64,000 nt of DNA from contig NZ_FMWR01000010.1 of NCBI RefSeq assembly GCF_900103085.1, positions 62,001 through 126,000 on the forward strand, written 5' to 3'. Under the pieces are notes generated by a model. It had not been told where the DNA came from. It searched no databases and was given only the letters and a program-made list of their open reading frames with translations. The stretch comes from Gilliamella mensalis (GTDB lineage Bacteria > Pseudomonadota > Gammaproteobacteria > Enterobacterales > Orbaceae). Shown here one piece after another: positions 40,413 to 48,223 of the stretch. Positions within the stretch are counted from its first letter, which is position 1, and each line of letters opens with the position of its first letter. A program made the position numbers and the translations under genes.

Positions 40413-40574
40413 ATGACCAGACAATTTTATCAACTATTTGTTCGATCGATTACCTCTCTTTTATCAATGCTGCCCGCTGTAGTATTTTCGGTTTGGCACA
40501 ATATTGTAAGTTGATTACTAGCTGGCTATCGGCAAGATAAACCTGTTAAAAATAAGAAAAAAGCCAATAATTAG
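40413..40574 (+). pseudogene. Small membrane-protein-like frame with an internal TGA
   Basis: From ATG 40413, preceded by AGCAGG, the frame encodes 33 residues (MTRQFYQLFVRSITSLLSML...HNIVS) with one hydrophobic segment (about 13-32). It then meets TGA at 40512-40514. The same frame goes on for 19 codons with a basic, protein-like tail (LLAGYRQDKPVKNKKKANN) to TAG at 40574. Either a 33-residue peptide or a 53-residue small membrane protein broken by one TGA (for example from TGG). I do not recognise the family. Confidence 0.35.
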
Positions 40575-40703
40575 CAAATAATATTGTAAAATAGCATTTA
40601 TCTGCTCTTTTTCTTAATAAAATAGGTAGTAAGAGAGCTTAATTTTCCGAGCTTATAGCCAACTGCTCATCCAGCATTTAAATTAATTTTAGGCAAAATT
40701 AAA

Positions 40704-42107
40704 ATGAATAGCGAATTACAATTACCACCCTTTGTTTATCGAATATTACCATGGATTGCAGCATTTGCATTTTTTATGCAATCGCTTGATACCTCGATAT
40801 TAAACACTGCGCTTCCCACGATGGCTAAAGATCTTAATGAATCCCCCTTAAATATGCAATCAGCAGTGATAAGCTATGCTTTAACCTTGGCATTATTTAT
40901 TCCAGTCAGTGGTTTTTTATCAGATAAATTTGGCACTAGAAATATTTTTGTGATGGCAGTTTCACTGTTCACCCTTGGCTCATTGCTTTGTGCTTTATCC
41001 AATTCATTAATTTTTTTAGATATCTCGCGTGTTATTCAAGGTATTGGTGGCTCAATGATGGTACCGATATCACGTTTAGTATTAATTAAATCTTTTAAGC
41101 GTAGTGATTTTTTAGCCGCCTTAAATACTGCCACCATTCCCGGTTTAATTGGACCTGTTTTAGGACCGGTATTAGGAGGATATTTGGTTGATATGGTGAG
41201 TTGGCATTGGGTGTTTTTTATTAATTTACCCATTGGTATTTTAGGTGTGATAATTAGTTGGAAATATATGCCCAATCTAAAGGGTGAACACATGCCTTTT
41301 GATTTGTTTGGCTTTATATTTATTGTGATTGCCTTTATTAGTGCTACTTTAAGTGTAGAGGTTTTAAACCAAAATCAGACATATGATTTTCCATTGCTAC
41401 TTGCCGTAATCAGCTTCGTTTTTCTACTTGTTTATTATGGGTATGCCAAAAAGAAACCAACCCCCTTATTCCCACTATCACTTTTTCAGATCCATACGTT
41501 CAAAATAGGCATTATTGGCAATTTAATTTGCCGATTAGGTATATCTGGTGTGCCTTTTTTAATTCCATTGTTATTACAAGTCGGTTTTGGCTACTCGGCT
41601 GTTTTTGCCGGTGTGATGCTAATGCCAATGGCCATTGCATCAATTTGTACTCGAATTTTTATTCCACGTATTTTAGCTCGTTTAGGCTATCGTTTTGTGC
41701 TCGTTGCTAATACCATTTTAGCGGGCGTCATGATTGTTTTAATGTCTCTACTAAATTTATCGACGCCCCTTATCTTAATCAGTTTATTGTTATTTTGTAT
41801 AGGTGGTATTAATTCTATGCAATATACCGCGATGAATAGCATAACTTTAGCGAACTTAGAAAACGAAAATACGAGTAGTGGTAATAGTTTAATGGCAGTT
41901 AATCAACAGCTTGCAATCAGTTTTGGTACAGGATTTGGTGCAGTTTTACTGCGATTAATTAGCAACTCAGCTAGTACTATTCACGCATTTCAATTAACAT
42001 TTGTTATACTCGGTGTGGTTACAGTGCTATCAAGCGTTATTTTTGCGCAACTAAAAAAAGAAGACGGCCAAAATCTAATCACCCATCACCAAGAAATAAG
42101 GAGATAA
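40704..42107 (+). CDS. mdtD: MFS multidrug exporter, MdtD type (DHA2, 14-helix family)
   Basis: This inner-membrane proton antiporter resembles E. coli MdtD closely at the N-terminus (FMQSLDTSILNTALPTMA, GFLSDKFGTRNIF, GVGG-like IQGIGGSMMVPISRL, SWHWVFFINLPIG). The 467 residues hold about 13-14 hydrophobic segments. E. coli mdtD lies in mdtABCD-baeSR; here it is alone, with ycbL 4 bases behind. Substrate not predictable. Confidence 0.88.
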   Translation: MNSELQLPPFVYRILPWIAAFAFFMQSLDTSILNTALPTMAKDLNESPLNMQSAVISYALTLALFIPVSGFLSDKFGTRNIFVMAVSLFTLGSLLCALSNSLIFLDISRVIQGIGGSMMVPISRLVLIKSFKRSDFLAALNTATIPGLIGPVLGPVLGGYLVDMVSWHWVFFINLPIGILGVIISWKYMPNLKGEHMPFDLFGFIFIVIAFISATLSVEVLNQNQTYDFPLLLAVISFVFLLVYYGYAKKKPTPLFPLSLFQIHTFKIGIIGNLICRLGISGVPFLIPLLLQVGFGYSAVFAGVMLMPMAIASICTRIFIPRILARLGYRFVLVANTILAGVMIVLMSLLNLSTPLILISLLLFCIGGINSMQYTAMNSITLANLENENTSSGNSLMAVNQQLAISFGTGFGAVLLRLISNSASTIHAFQLTFVILGVVTVLSSVIFAQLKKEDGQNLITHHQEIRR

Positions 42108-42111
42108 GTAA

Positions 42112-42744
42112 ATGTTTCAATATCAAATCGTCCCTGTTACTGCTTTCCAAGAAAACTGTAGCATTATTTGGTGCGATCAAACCATGGAAGGCGCATTGAT
42201 TGATCCTGGTGGTGAACCAGAACTACTGAAAAAAGCCGTTGAAAAACTAGGCGTAAATATTAAACAGATTTTATTAACCCATGGACATTTAGATCATGTG
42301 GGTGCAGCAACCACATTAGCTCAATATTATGATGTAAAGATTATTGGACCAAGCCAAGAAGATGAATTTTTGCTAACAAGTTTGCCACAGCAATGCATAC
42401 AATTTGGTTTTCCTCATACTGACAGCTTTCTACCTGATCGTTGGTTAAAAGAAGGCGACCAAATTCAAGTAGGTAACATAACCCTTGATGTGCTTTTTTG
42501 CCCAGGCCATACTCCTGGACATATTGTTTTTATTAATCATTTGGATAAACTAGCTTTTGTCGGCGATGTATTATTTAAAGGCAGTATTGGACGAACTGAT
42601 TTTCCTCGAGGCAACCATACCGATTTAATATCATCAATCACTAATAAATTATTACCACTTGGTGATGACTTTATTTTTGTGCCAGGACACGGCCCTATGT
42701 CAAGTTTTGGTCATGAACGAATAAGCAATCCCTACTTAGTTTAA
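42112..42744 (+). CDS. ycbL: Metallo-beta-lactamase-fold hydrolase YcbL (glyoxalase II-like)
   Basis: YcbL proteins hydrolyse S-lactoylglutathione-like thioesters. The 210-residue protein has the metal motif THGHLDHVG (about 56-64), PGHTPGH near 132, [16 protein letters not shown] near 148 and a late GHG at 195. It starts 4 bases after the mdtD-type gene behind AAGGAGA, implying one transcript. Confidence 0.93.
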   Translation: MFQYQIVPVTAFQENCSIIWCDQTMEGALIDPGGEPELLKKAVEKLGVNIKQILLTHGHLDHVGAATTLAQYYDVKIIGPSQEDEFLLTSLPQQCIQFGFPHTDSFLPDRWLKEGDQIQVGNITLDVLFCPGHTPGHIVFINHLDKLAFVGDVLFKGSIGRTDFPRGNHTDLISSITNKLLPLGDDFIFVPGHGPMSSFGHERISNPYLV

Positions 42745-42805
42745 GTAGAACCTTATTTTTTGTTATCACGCTCTTTGTTTTGGGGTGATAGCAAATCCCA
42801 AACTT

Positions 42806-42841
42806 AATGTAAACTTTAAAATAAAAAAAATAGTTTACATT
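42806..42841. promoter_or_regulatory. BirA (biotin repressor) operator in front of bioY
   Basis: AATGTAAACT and AGTTTACATT are perfect 10-base arms around 16 bases. The known E. coli bio operator is TTGTAAACC-N16-GGTTTACAA, so the core TGTAAAC/GTTTACA and the spacing agree. The right arm contains TTTACA (42834-42839), a plausible -35 with TATTAT (42856-42861) 16 bases on, so binding would block the promoter. Confidence 0.82.
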
Positions 42842-42895
42842 AAAGTGCGTTGCGCTATTATAGTTCTACTATTTATGTATCAAAGGTAGAAAATA

Positions 42896-43483
42896 ATGAA
42901 ACAACAAATTACTTCGTATTATCCAACATTTATCACTACACTGGTTAATTTATCTTCTTGGCAACGTAAGCTATTGACTACTACCTGTGCAGCATTACTT
43001 TTAGGGTTAGCGGCTAATATTAGTATTCCAACTTACCCTGTTCCATTTACACTACAATCATTGGCGGTATTGTTAATTGGTGCTTTTTTAGGTCGTAAAT
43101 TAGGCGCATTAGCAATAATCCAATACCTTTTTTTAGGCGCAATGGGATTACCGCTATTTGCTAATGGCAGTGGTGGGATTATGGCATTAGCGTCACCTTC
43201 TTCCGGTTACTTATATGGCTATGTATTTAGTGCCTATTTAGCCGGTTTTGCAGCAGAAAGAGGGTACGATCGTCGCTTTATTTTAGGCTTAATTGCATTT
43301 GCTTGTGCGCATCAACTGTTATTTGTATTTGGTGTTGTCTATTTAATGGGCTATTTACACATTACACTTATTGATGCGTTAAAAGTAGGTTATTTTCCAT
43401 TTGTTGGTATTGATGCACTTAAATTTATTATTGCAACTTGTGTAATGTTTTCACTATGGCGTTATCGTGCTAAAAATAAATAA
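42896..43483 (+). CDS. bioY: Biotin transporter BioY (ECF S component)
   Basis: BioY is the biotin-binding membrane subunit; it can work alone or with an ECF energising module. The 195-residue protein has six hydrophobic segments. The family block IPTYPVPFTLQSLAVLL lies at about 44-60, and SPSSGYLYGYVFSAYLAGF near 101. No bioM or bioN is adjacent. A BirA operator controls it, and the next gene overlaps its last 17 bases. Confidence 0.95.
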   Translation: MKQQITSYYPTFITTLVNLSSWQRKLLTTTCAALLLGLAANISIPTYPVPFTLQSLAVLLIGAFLGRKLGALAIIQYLFLGAMGLPLFANGSGGIMALASPSSGYLYGYVFSAYLAGFAAERGYDRRFILGLIAFACAHQLLFVFGVVYLMGYLHITLIDALKVGYFPFVGIDALKFIIATCVMFSLWRYRAKNK

Positions 43484-44042
43484 TATTCAAAGTGGCGATA
43501 TCATCTTTCAAAGCCTTAACGAAGATGATGATTTTAGTGACGCTATAAACCGTTCTGGTGCAGTGCCTAACATGGATGAGATAACAAAAAATATCAATCA
43601 TGTCGGTTTATATATTGGCAATAATAGCGTCATTGAAGCCACACAAAAATATGGCGTGATTGAACAATCTTTGACTGACTTTGTTGGTGCGGCTAGACGT
43701 AATATCATTGGTAGAATCCATGATTTGGCTGTTATTCAAAATGCATTAAAGCGAGCTAAACATTGCTTAGGTTCACCTTACAATCATAGCTTTAATCAAA
43801 ATACAGATGGGTTTTATTGCAGTGAACTGATTACTTATGCTTTTAAAACTAAACAAGGTAGTGATTATTTCGCATTATATCCAATGAATTTTAAGGATAT
43901 AACGACAAATCAAGTTTTGCCTTATTGGATTGATTATTATCGCGATCTAAAACAGAGCATCCCACAACAAGAGCTTGGTTCGCATCCACAACAATTACTC
44001 AGACAAAAACATTTATTCAAGACAATCCTAACACTTGAATGA
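43467..44042 (+). CDS. YiiX/YebB-type papain-like cysteine hydrolase, cytoplasmic
   Basis: The 191-residue protein has the permuted NlpC/P60-like pattern: SGDIIFQS at 9-16, His45 in NHVGLYIG, and Cys118 in FYCSEL. These are the probable catalytic His and Cys. Unlike E. coli YiiX there is no signal peptide, so action in the cytoplasm is expected. The start is GTG 43467, inside the bioY 3' end; no ATG is available. Co-expression with a biotin transporter under BirA suggests a substrate linked to biotin, but that is inference. Confidence 0.8.
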   Translation: MLKINNIQSGDIIFQSLNEDDDFSDAINRSGAVPNMDEITKNINHVGLYIGNNSVIEATQKYGVIEQSLTDFVGAARRNIIGRIHDLAVIQNALKRAKHCLGSPYNHSFNQNTDGFYCSELITYAFKTKQGSDYFALYPMNFKDITTNQVLPYWIDYYRDLKQSIPQQELGSHPQQLLRQKHLFKTILTLE

Positions 44043-44082
44043 TTATAAAGGAGGCAAGTTCATACAAAAAAGCATTTAACTA

Positions 44083-44109
44083 TTGACATAGCGCCATAAA
44101 ATCTATAAT
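44083..44109 (+). promoter_or_regulatory. Promoter of tRNA-Asn
   Basis: TTGACA (44083-44088) and TATAAT (44104-44109), both consensus, are 15 bases apart. A GC-rich discriminator (GCGCGC) follows, as is common for growth-rate-controlled stable RNA promoters. Confidence 0.75.
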
Positions 44110-44128
44110 ATGCGCGCTACATTTCGGT

Positions 44129-44204
44129 TCCTCCATAGTTCAGTCGGTAGAACGGCGGACTGTTAATCCGTATGTCACAGGTTCAAGTCCTGTTGGAGGA
44201 GCCA
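44129..44204 (+). tRNA. tRNA-Asn (anticodon GTT)
   Basis: A 76-base cloverleaf with encoded CCA. The acceptor is TCCTCCA with TGGAGGA, the anticodon arm is GCGGACTGTTAATCCGT and the T arm is ACAGGTTCAAGTCCTGT. A single gene with its own promoter. Confidence 0.98.
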
Positions 44205-44440
44205 ACTTCCTAAGTTTTAATCCTGTCTTTGATAAATTATCCGATATCTACAGTAATATTTTTATTCACTTTTTACAGTATTAATATCAAAACTCTATAT
44301 TGTACTTGCAAATGGATGATCCTCTATAAATTATTTTGAGAGCATATGACCATTTATAGACATGAATAATGTGAATTTGCAAAACCTAAAACCTAGGTTT
44401 AATATAAATACCAATTGTACTCAGTTGATATTCAAATTTA

Positions 44441-45004
44441 ATGGCTAATTTATTAACGCTATCGGAAATAAGTAATTATTTAAAAAATGGTGAAGTGATC
44501 GCTTACCCAACTGAAGCCGTTTTTGGTCTAGGTTGTGATCCGGATTATGAATCAGCCGTATTAAAGTTGCTACAACTAAAACAACGATCAATAGATAAAG
44601 GCTTGATTTTAATTGCTAGCTGTTACCGCCAACTAATTCCTTACATAGATGTATCCGCCATTACCAATGAACAAAAACAGTTAGCACTTACTAGCTGGCC
44701 TGGACCTGTTACTTGGGTTTTTCCTAAAAATAAAAATACGCCTTATTTTTTGACAGGTAAATTTGATTCTATTGCGGTACGCGTCACTAATCATCCTTTA
44801 GTTTGCAAGCTTTGTGATCTTTATGGCAAACCAATAGTATCAACTAGCGCTAATCTTTCTACTCATAATCCTTGCAAAACTGCCATCGAAGTCGCCAAAC
44901 AATTTGGTCCATATTTCCCCATTTTAGCCGGTGACACAGGTCATCGATCACAACCATCGGAAATAAAAGACATCAAAACAGGGCAAATCATTAGACAAGG
45001 ATAA
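44441..45004 (+). CDS. tsaC: Threonylcarbamoyl-AMP synthase TsaC (YrdC)
   Basis: TsaC makes threonylcarbamoyl-AMP for the t6A37 modification of ANN-reading tRNAs. The 187-residue protein has [14 protein letters not shown] (about 21-34), the [13 protein letters not shown] block, [10 protein letters not shown] near 86 and [11 protein letters not shown] near 133. The short Sua5/YrdC form lacks a C-terminal extension. anmK follows after 4 bases. Its neighbour on the other side is tRNA-Asn, itself a t6A substrate, probably by chance. Confidence 0.96.
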   Translation: MANLLTLSEISNYLKNGEVIAYPTEAVFGLGCDPDYESAVLKLLQLKQRSIDKGLILIASCYRQLIPYIDVSAITNEQKQLALTSWPGPVTWVFPKNKNTPYFLTGKFDSIAVRVTNHPLVCKLCDLYGKPIVSTSANLSTHNPCKTAIEVAKQFGPYFPILAGDTGHRSQPSEIKDIKTGQIIRQG

Positions 45005-45008
45005 AGTT

Positions 45009-46115
45009 ATGCAAAATTTATATGTTGGTGTGATGTCAGGTACTAGCATGGATGGAGTTGATATTGCTTTAGTTAATATTACTGCCAAAAACGTTACATC
45101 AATCGCGAGCAACTGCTATCCAATGCCCGCCTATTTAAAACAGCATTTACTAACATTATGTGAAACCCAGCAAACCACATTACAAAATTTAGGTGAGATA
45201 GATCATCAAATAGGCAAACTATTTGCTGATAGCATAAATCAGTTTTTAAAAGATAATAATATTGATAAACAAAAAATTAAAGCTATTGGTTGTCACGGAC
45301 AAACAATTTACCATGCACCAAACGGCGAGTTTCCATTTACTTTACAAATTGGTGATGCCAATATTATTGCTGCAAAAACAGGTATAACCACTATTGCCGA
45401 TTTTCGTCGTAAAGATATGGCTTATGGAGGCCAAGGCGCACCACTAGTGCCTGCTTTTCATAAAGCGGTACTACAAGATCCACAAATCAATCGTGTAGTA
45501 TTAAATATTGGGGGAATAAGTAATATTTCAGTATTAATTCCTAACCATACTGTTATTGGTTACGATACAGGTCCAGGTAATGTATTACTTGATGGTTGGA
45601 TAAAAGAACATTTAGGTAAAAACTATGATAAAAATGGTTTATGGGCAAAAACAGGTAAAATAAATCAAGACTTATTAAAGCTTTTATATAAAGAAGACTA
45701 CTTTCAAATACCCGCACCAAAAAGCACAGGACGAGAACTATTTAATTTACCTTGGTTACATAAAAAATTAGCAGGAACTAATTTAAAACCAGAAGATATT
45801 CAAGCAACGCTCGTTGAATTTACTGCTTTATCCATTGCCAACGAAATTAATAAATTACCTATAGTCAGCACATTACCTTGTGAGCTTTTAGTTTGCGGTG
45901 GAGGAGCGAAAAATCCACTAATTATGCAAAGATTATCAGCATTATTACCATCGTGGGCAGTATTAACAACCGACACAAAAGGCATAAATGGTGATGATAT
46001 GGAGGCAATAGCCTTTGCTTGGCTTGCTTATTGTCGAATCAATAATATTCCATCAAACATTCCCGAGGTAACTGGTGCAAGCCAAGCTGTTTGTTTAGGG
46101 GTTATTTATCAATAA
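45009..46115 (+). CDS. anmK: Anhydro-N-acetylmuramic acid kinase
   Basis: AnmK opens and phosphorylates anhydroMurNAc from recycled peptidoglycan to MurNAc-6-phosphate. The 368-residue protein has the ATP-site [16 protein letters not shown] (7-22), GCHGQTIYH near 95, [12 protein letters not shown] near 166, [12 protein letters not shown] near 185 and [10 protein letters not shown] near 296. With nagBAC and nagE in the window it points to active amino-sugar salvage. It is coupled to tsaC. Confidence 0.97.
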   Translation: MQNLYVGVMSGTSMDGVDIALVNITAKNVTSIASNCYPMPAYLKQHLLTLCETQQTTLQNLGEIDHQIGKLFADSINQFLKDNNIDKQKIKAIGCHGQTIYHAPNGEFPFTLQIGDANIIAAKTGITTIADFRRKDMAYGGQGAPLVPAFHKAVLQDPQINRVVLNIGGISNISVLIPNHTVIGYDTGPGNVLLDGWIKEHLGKNYDKNGLWAKTGKINQDLLKLLYKEDYFQIPAPKSTGRELFNLPWLHKKLAGTNLKPEDIQATLVEFTALSIANEINKLPIVSTLPCELLVCGGGAKNPLIMQRLSALLPSWAVLTTDTKGINGDDMEAIAFAWLAYCRINNIPSNIPEVTGASQAVCLGVIYQ

Positions 46116-46139
46116 ACTAAAAATATAGATAGATTTTGA

Positions 46140-46919
46140 TTAAATCAAGCCAAAATGTTGTAATCCTTTAGCTATTCCATCATTATCATTAGTATCTGTC
46201 ACAAACTCAGCTTGTGCTTTTAATTCATCAACAGCATTATCCATAGCAATAGGATGATCAACGGTTAGAAACATTTCAAAATCATTCATGCCATCACCAA
46301 AGGCATAGGTTGGTACATCAGTAAACCCTTTATTTTGTAACAATTTAGTAATACCATAACCTTTAGAACCACCATGATTAAAAACATCAACACAGTAAGG
46401 CGTATTACGAATAAAAGTTAACTCAGGGAAGCTCTCTCTATAAAGCGCCTCACCGGATTCACAAAGTAATAAAAGCATCTGAATAGGTGTTTTTAAATAA
46501 ATCTGATCATCAACAGGCGGCACTTGCTCTTTTAGGAAACGATAAAATTTTTTAGTTGGTTGGCTATCTTGCGACACTCGCATAATTTCGTAATTATAAA
46601 AAGACAGTGGAAAACCTGTTTGCTGTTTAGAAAATTGATACAACCGATCGATAACACCCTTATCAATATCATTAGTAAAGACTTTTTCGCCTTTATATAA
46701 AACAACTTGCCCATTCATGCCAATTATCGACTCAATCTGAGTCTTTTTCATTAAATCAACCACCTCACAAGGTGTTCGACCCGTTGCCATAATTGGTGTA
46801 ATATTATTTTGTTTTAATTTGTTTATAGCTTCCAAAGAGCTTGGTAATACATCAATTTGGCTATTAAATAATGTTCCATCTAAATCAAAAAAAACAATAG
46901 CATCAGGTTTCTTGCTCAT
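46140..46919 (-). CDS. HAD-superfamily (Cof-type) sugar phosphatase
   Basis: A cytoplasmic Mg-dependent phosphatase of the HAD-IIB class. The 259-residue protein has motif I DLDGTLFNS (12-20), motif II MATGRTP, and motifs III/IV with KGYGITKLL and GDGMNDFEMF near 209-218. The cap lies between about 85 and 180. It starts one base after the hda stop, so it is probably translated from the hda message. Substrate unknown. Confidence 0.85.
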   Translation of the reverse strand: MSKKPDAIVFFDLDGTLFNSQIDVLPSSLEAINKLKQNNITPIMATGRTPCEVVDLMKKTQIESIIGMNGQVVLYKGEKVFTNDIDKGVIDRLYQFSKQQTGFPLSFYNYEIMRVSQDSQPTKKFYRFLKEQVPPVDDQIYLKTPIQMLLLLCESGEALYRESFPELTFIRNTPYCVDVFNHGGSKGYGITKLLQNKGFTDVPTYAFGDGMNDFEMFLTVDHPIAMDNAVDELKAQAEFVTDTNDNDGIAKGLQHFGLI

Positions 46920-46920
46920 A

Positions 46921-47604
46921 TTACAAATCCAAAATATGTTTAATAAAAGGAATGGTTAATTTACGCTGTTGCGCAAGCGTTGCAACTTCAAACTTTTCTA
47001 ATAAAGAAAACAGTGTACGCATATCACGGTTAACGCGCTTTAATAAAAATAACCCAACTTCTGTTGATAATTCAAACCCACTTAATTGTGCCCTTAATTG
47101 CAAGGCTTTAAGCTTATCATCATCGCTAAGCTCTTTTAATTGATAAACTTGCCCCCAAGATAATCTAGAAACCAAATCAGGTAATATAAAAGAGATTTGT
47201 TTAGGCGGTCTACTTGCCGTTATCAATAATTTACTCACGTTTTTTTCAGTTAAACGATTAAATAAATCAAAAATAGCTTCTTCCCAATCTCTATGACCAG
47301 CTATTGCATCAATATCATCTAAACAGACTAAATCATAATGATCCAACCCCTGCAGAATTTCAGGCACAAGATGATAGTACTGCTTTAAGGGAATATAACT
47401 GGCTAATTTATTTTGACTTGATGCATGTAAAAGGTGAGTTCGACCCGCAGCGCTAGCCGACCATATATAAAAGATATTAAACCCCTCTTTACCTAATAAG
47501 GTTTGTAATGAATCAAATAATAATCGATTATCGCCTACATAAAAACTATCAAAAGTTTCATTATTAGGTAATGAAAAAGGTAAAGGTAGCTGCGAAAGAG
47601 TAAT
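46921..47604 (-). CDS. hda: DnaA inactivator Hda (start at a non-canonical ATT codon)
   Basis: Hda, bound to the beta clamp, stimulates ATP hydrolysis by DnaA after initiation. The frame encodes 227 residues from ATT 47604. The clamp-binding motif QLPLPF comes at 5-10, then ETFDSFYVGDN, IWSASAAGRTHLLHA (Walker A-like), LVCLDDIDAIAGHRDWEEAIFDLFNR (Walker B region), RLSWGQVYQL and RKLTIPFIKHIL. No ATG, GTG or TTG occurs upstream of the clamp motif before the in-frame stop. GAGG is 7 bases before ATT. The first GTG (47367) would delete the clamp motif and Walker A. Confidence 0.9.
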   Translation of the reverse strand: MTLSQLPLPFSLPNNETFDSFYVGDNRLLFDSLQTLLGKEGFNIFYIWSASAAGRTHLLHASSQNKLASYIPLKQYYHLVPEILQGLDHYDLVCLDDIDAIAGHRDWEEAIFDLFNRLTEKNVSKLLITASRPPKQISFILPDLVSRLSWGQVYQLKELSDDDKLKALQLRAQLSGFELSTEVGLFLLKRVNRDMRTLFSLLEKFEVATLAQQRKLTIPFIKHILDL

Positions 47605-47819
47605 AAAATAACCTCACAATAAAAACATAATCATGTTAAGTATAAATTTGCTTTCATAAAAATCAATCACTTTTATAGAAAAGAAAAATATCCTAGTATC
47701 ATATTATAATTTACTTACTATTTTGTTTCATATTCATCATTTAGTTTTTGAACTAAATATGTTAGATCTTTAATAAAAGCTCATTTAATAAGTATAAAAT
47801 AGAAGCAATAAAGGATAAA

Positions 47820-48200
47820 ATTTAAGCAAACAAATTTATTTTTTGTGGATAACTCTGTGATAAATTAGGATCACAAGCTGTTATGATCGCATTAATAACC
47901 TTACCTAATAAATCATCTGTGGATAAATAGAATAGTTATAAACAAGTTAAAATAAAAAAAGATCCGATCAATTAACAGAATTAGATGATAGATAAGATCC
48001 TATAAAATAATTATAAAAAAGAGTTATCAACAAAAAGGATCCACAGTAATAATAATAAAAATAAAAAGATCATCTAAAAGATCTTATTTTATTTAGATCG
48101 CGATCAAAATAGATCATTTGACGTAATCGAAAAGATGAGTAAAATTCCCTACCCTAAATAAACCAAATCTTCAGATCTAAATTAGCGATCTTCTGTACAC
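47820..48200. other. oriC: Chromosomal replication origin oriC
   Basis: The non-coding block next to mnmG holds two perfect DnaA boxes on the minus strand (TTATCCACA; 47844-47852 and 47918-47926). It also holds a one-mismatch box TTATCAACA (48024-48032) and a weaker GGATCCACA (48037-48045). An AT-rich unwinding region (about 48045-48150) contains GATCTTATTTTAT (48080-48092), close to the E. coli 13-mers GATCTNTTNTTTT. I count 13 GATC sites from 47869 to 48190. The order of R4-like box, R1-like box, 13-mer region and mnmG mirrors E. coli. Confidence 0.93.
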
Positions 48201-48223
48201 AAAATAAATACGAGGCTTTTTTT

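Noticed and set aside
42761-42793. Terminator after ycbL
   Set aside because: TGTTATCAC / GTGATAGCA can pair, but the loop is long and no U-run follows on either strand.
46921-47367. A shorter Hda beginning at GTG 47367
   Set aside because: It would lose the clamp-binding motif and the Walker A-like region, both clearly encoded in the same frame upstream.
47856-47875. CRP site in oriC (TGTGA ... TCACA)
   Set aside because: The half-sites are 10 bases apart instead of 6, so CRP binding is not expected.
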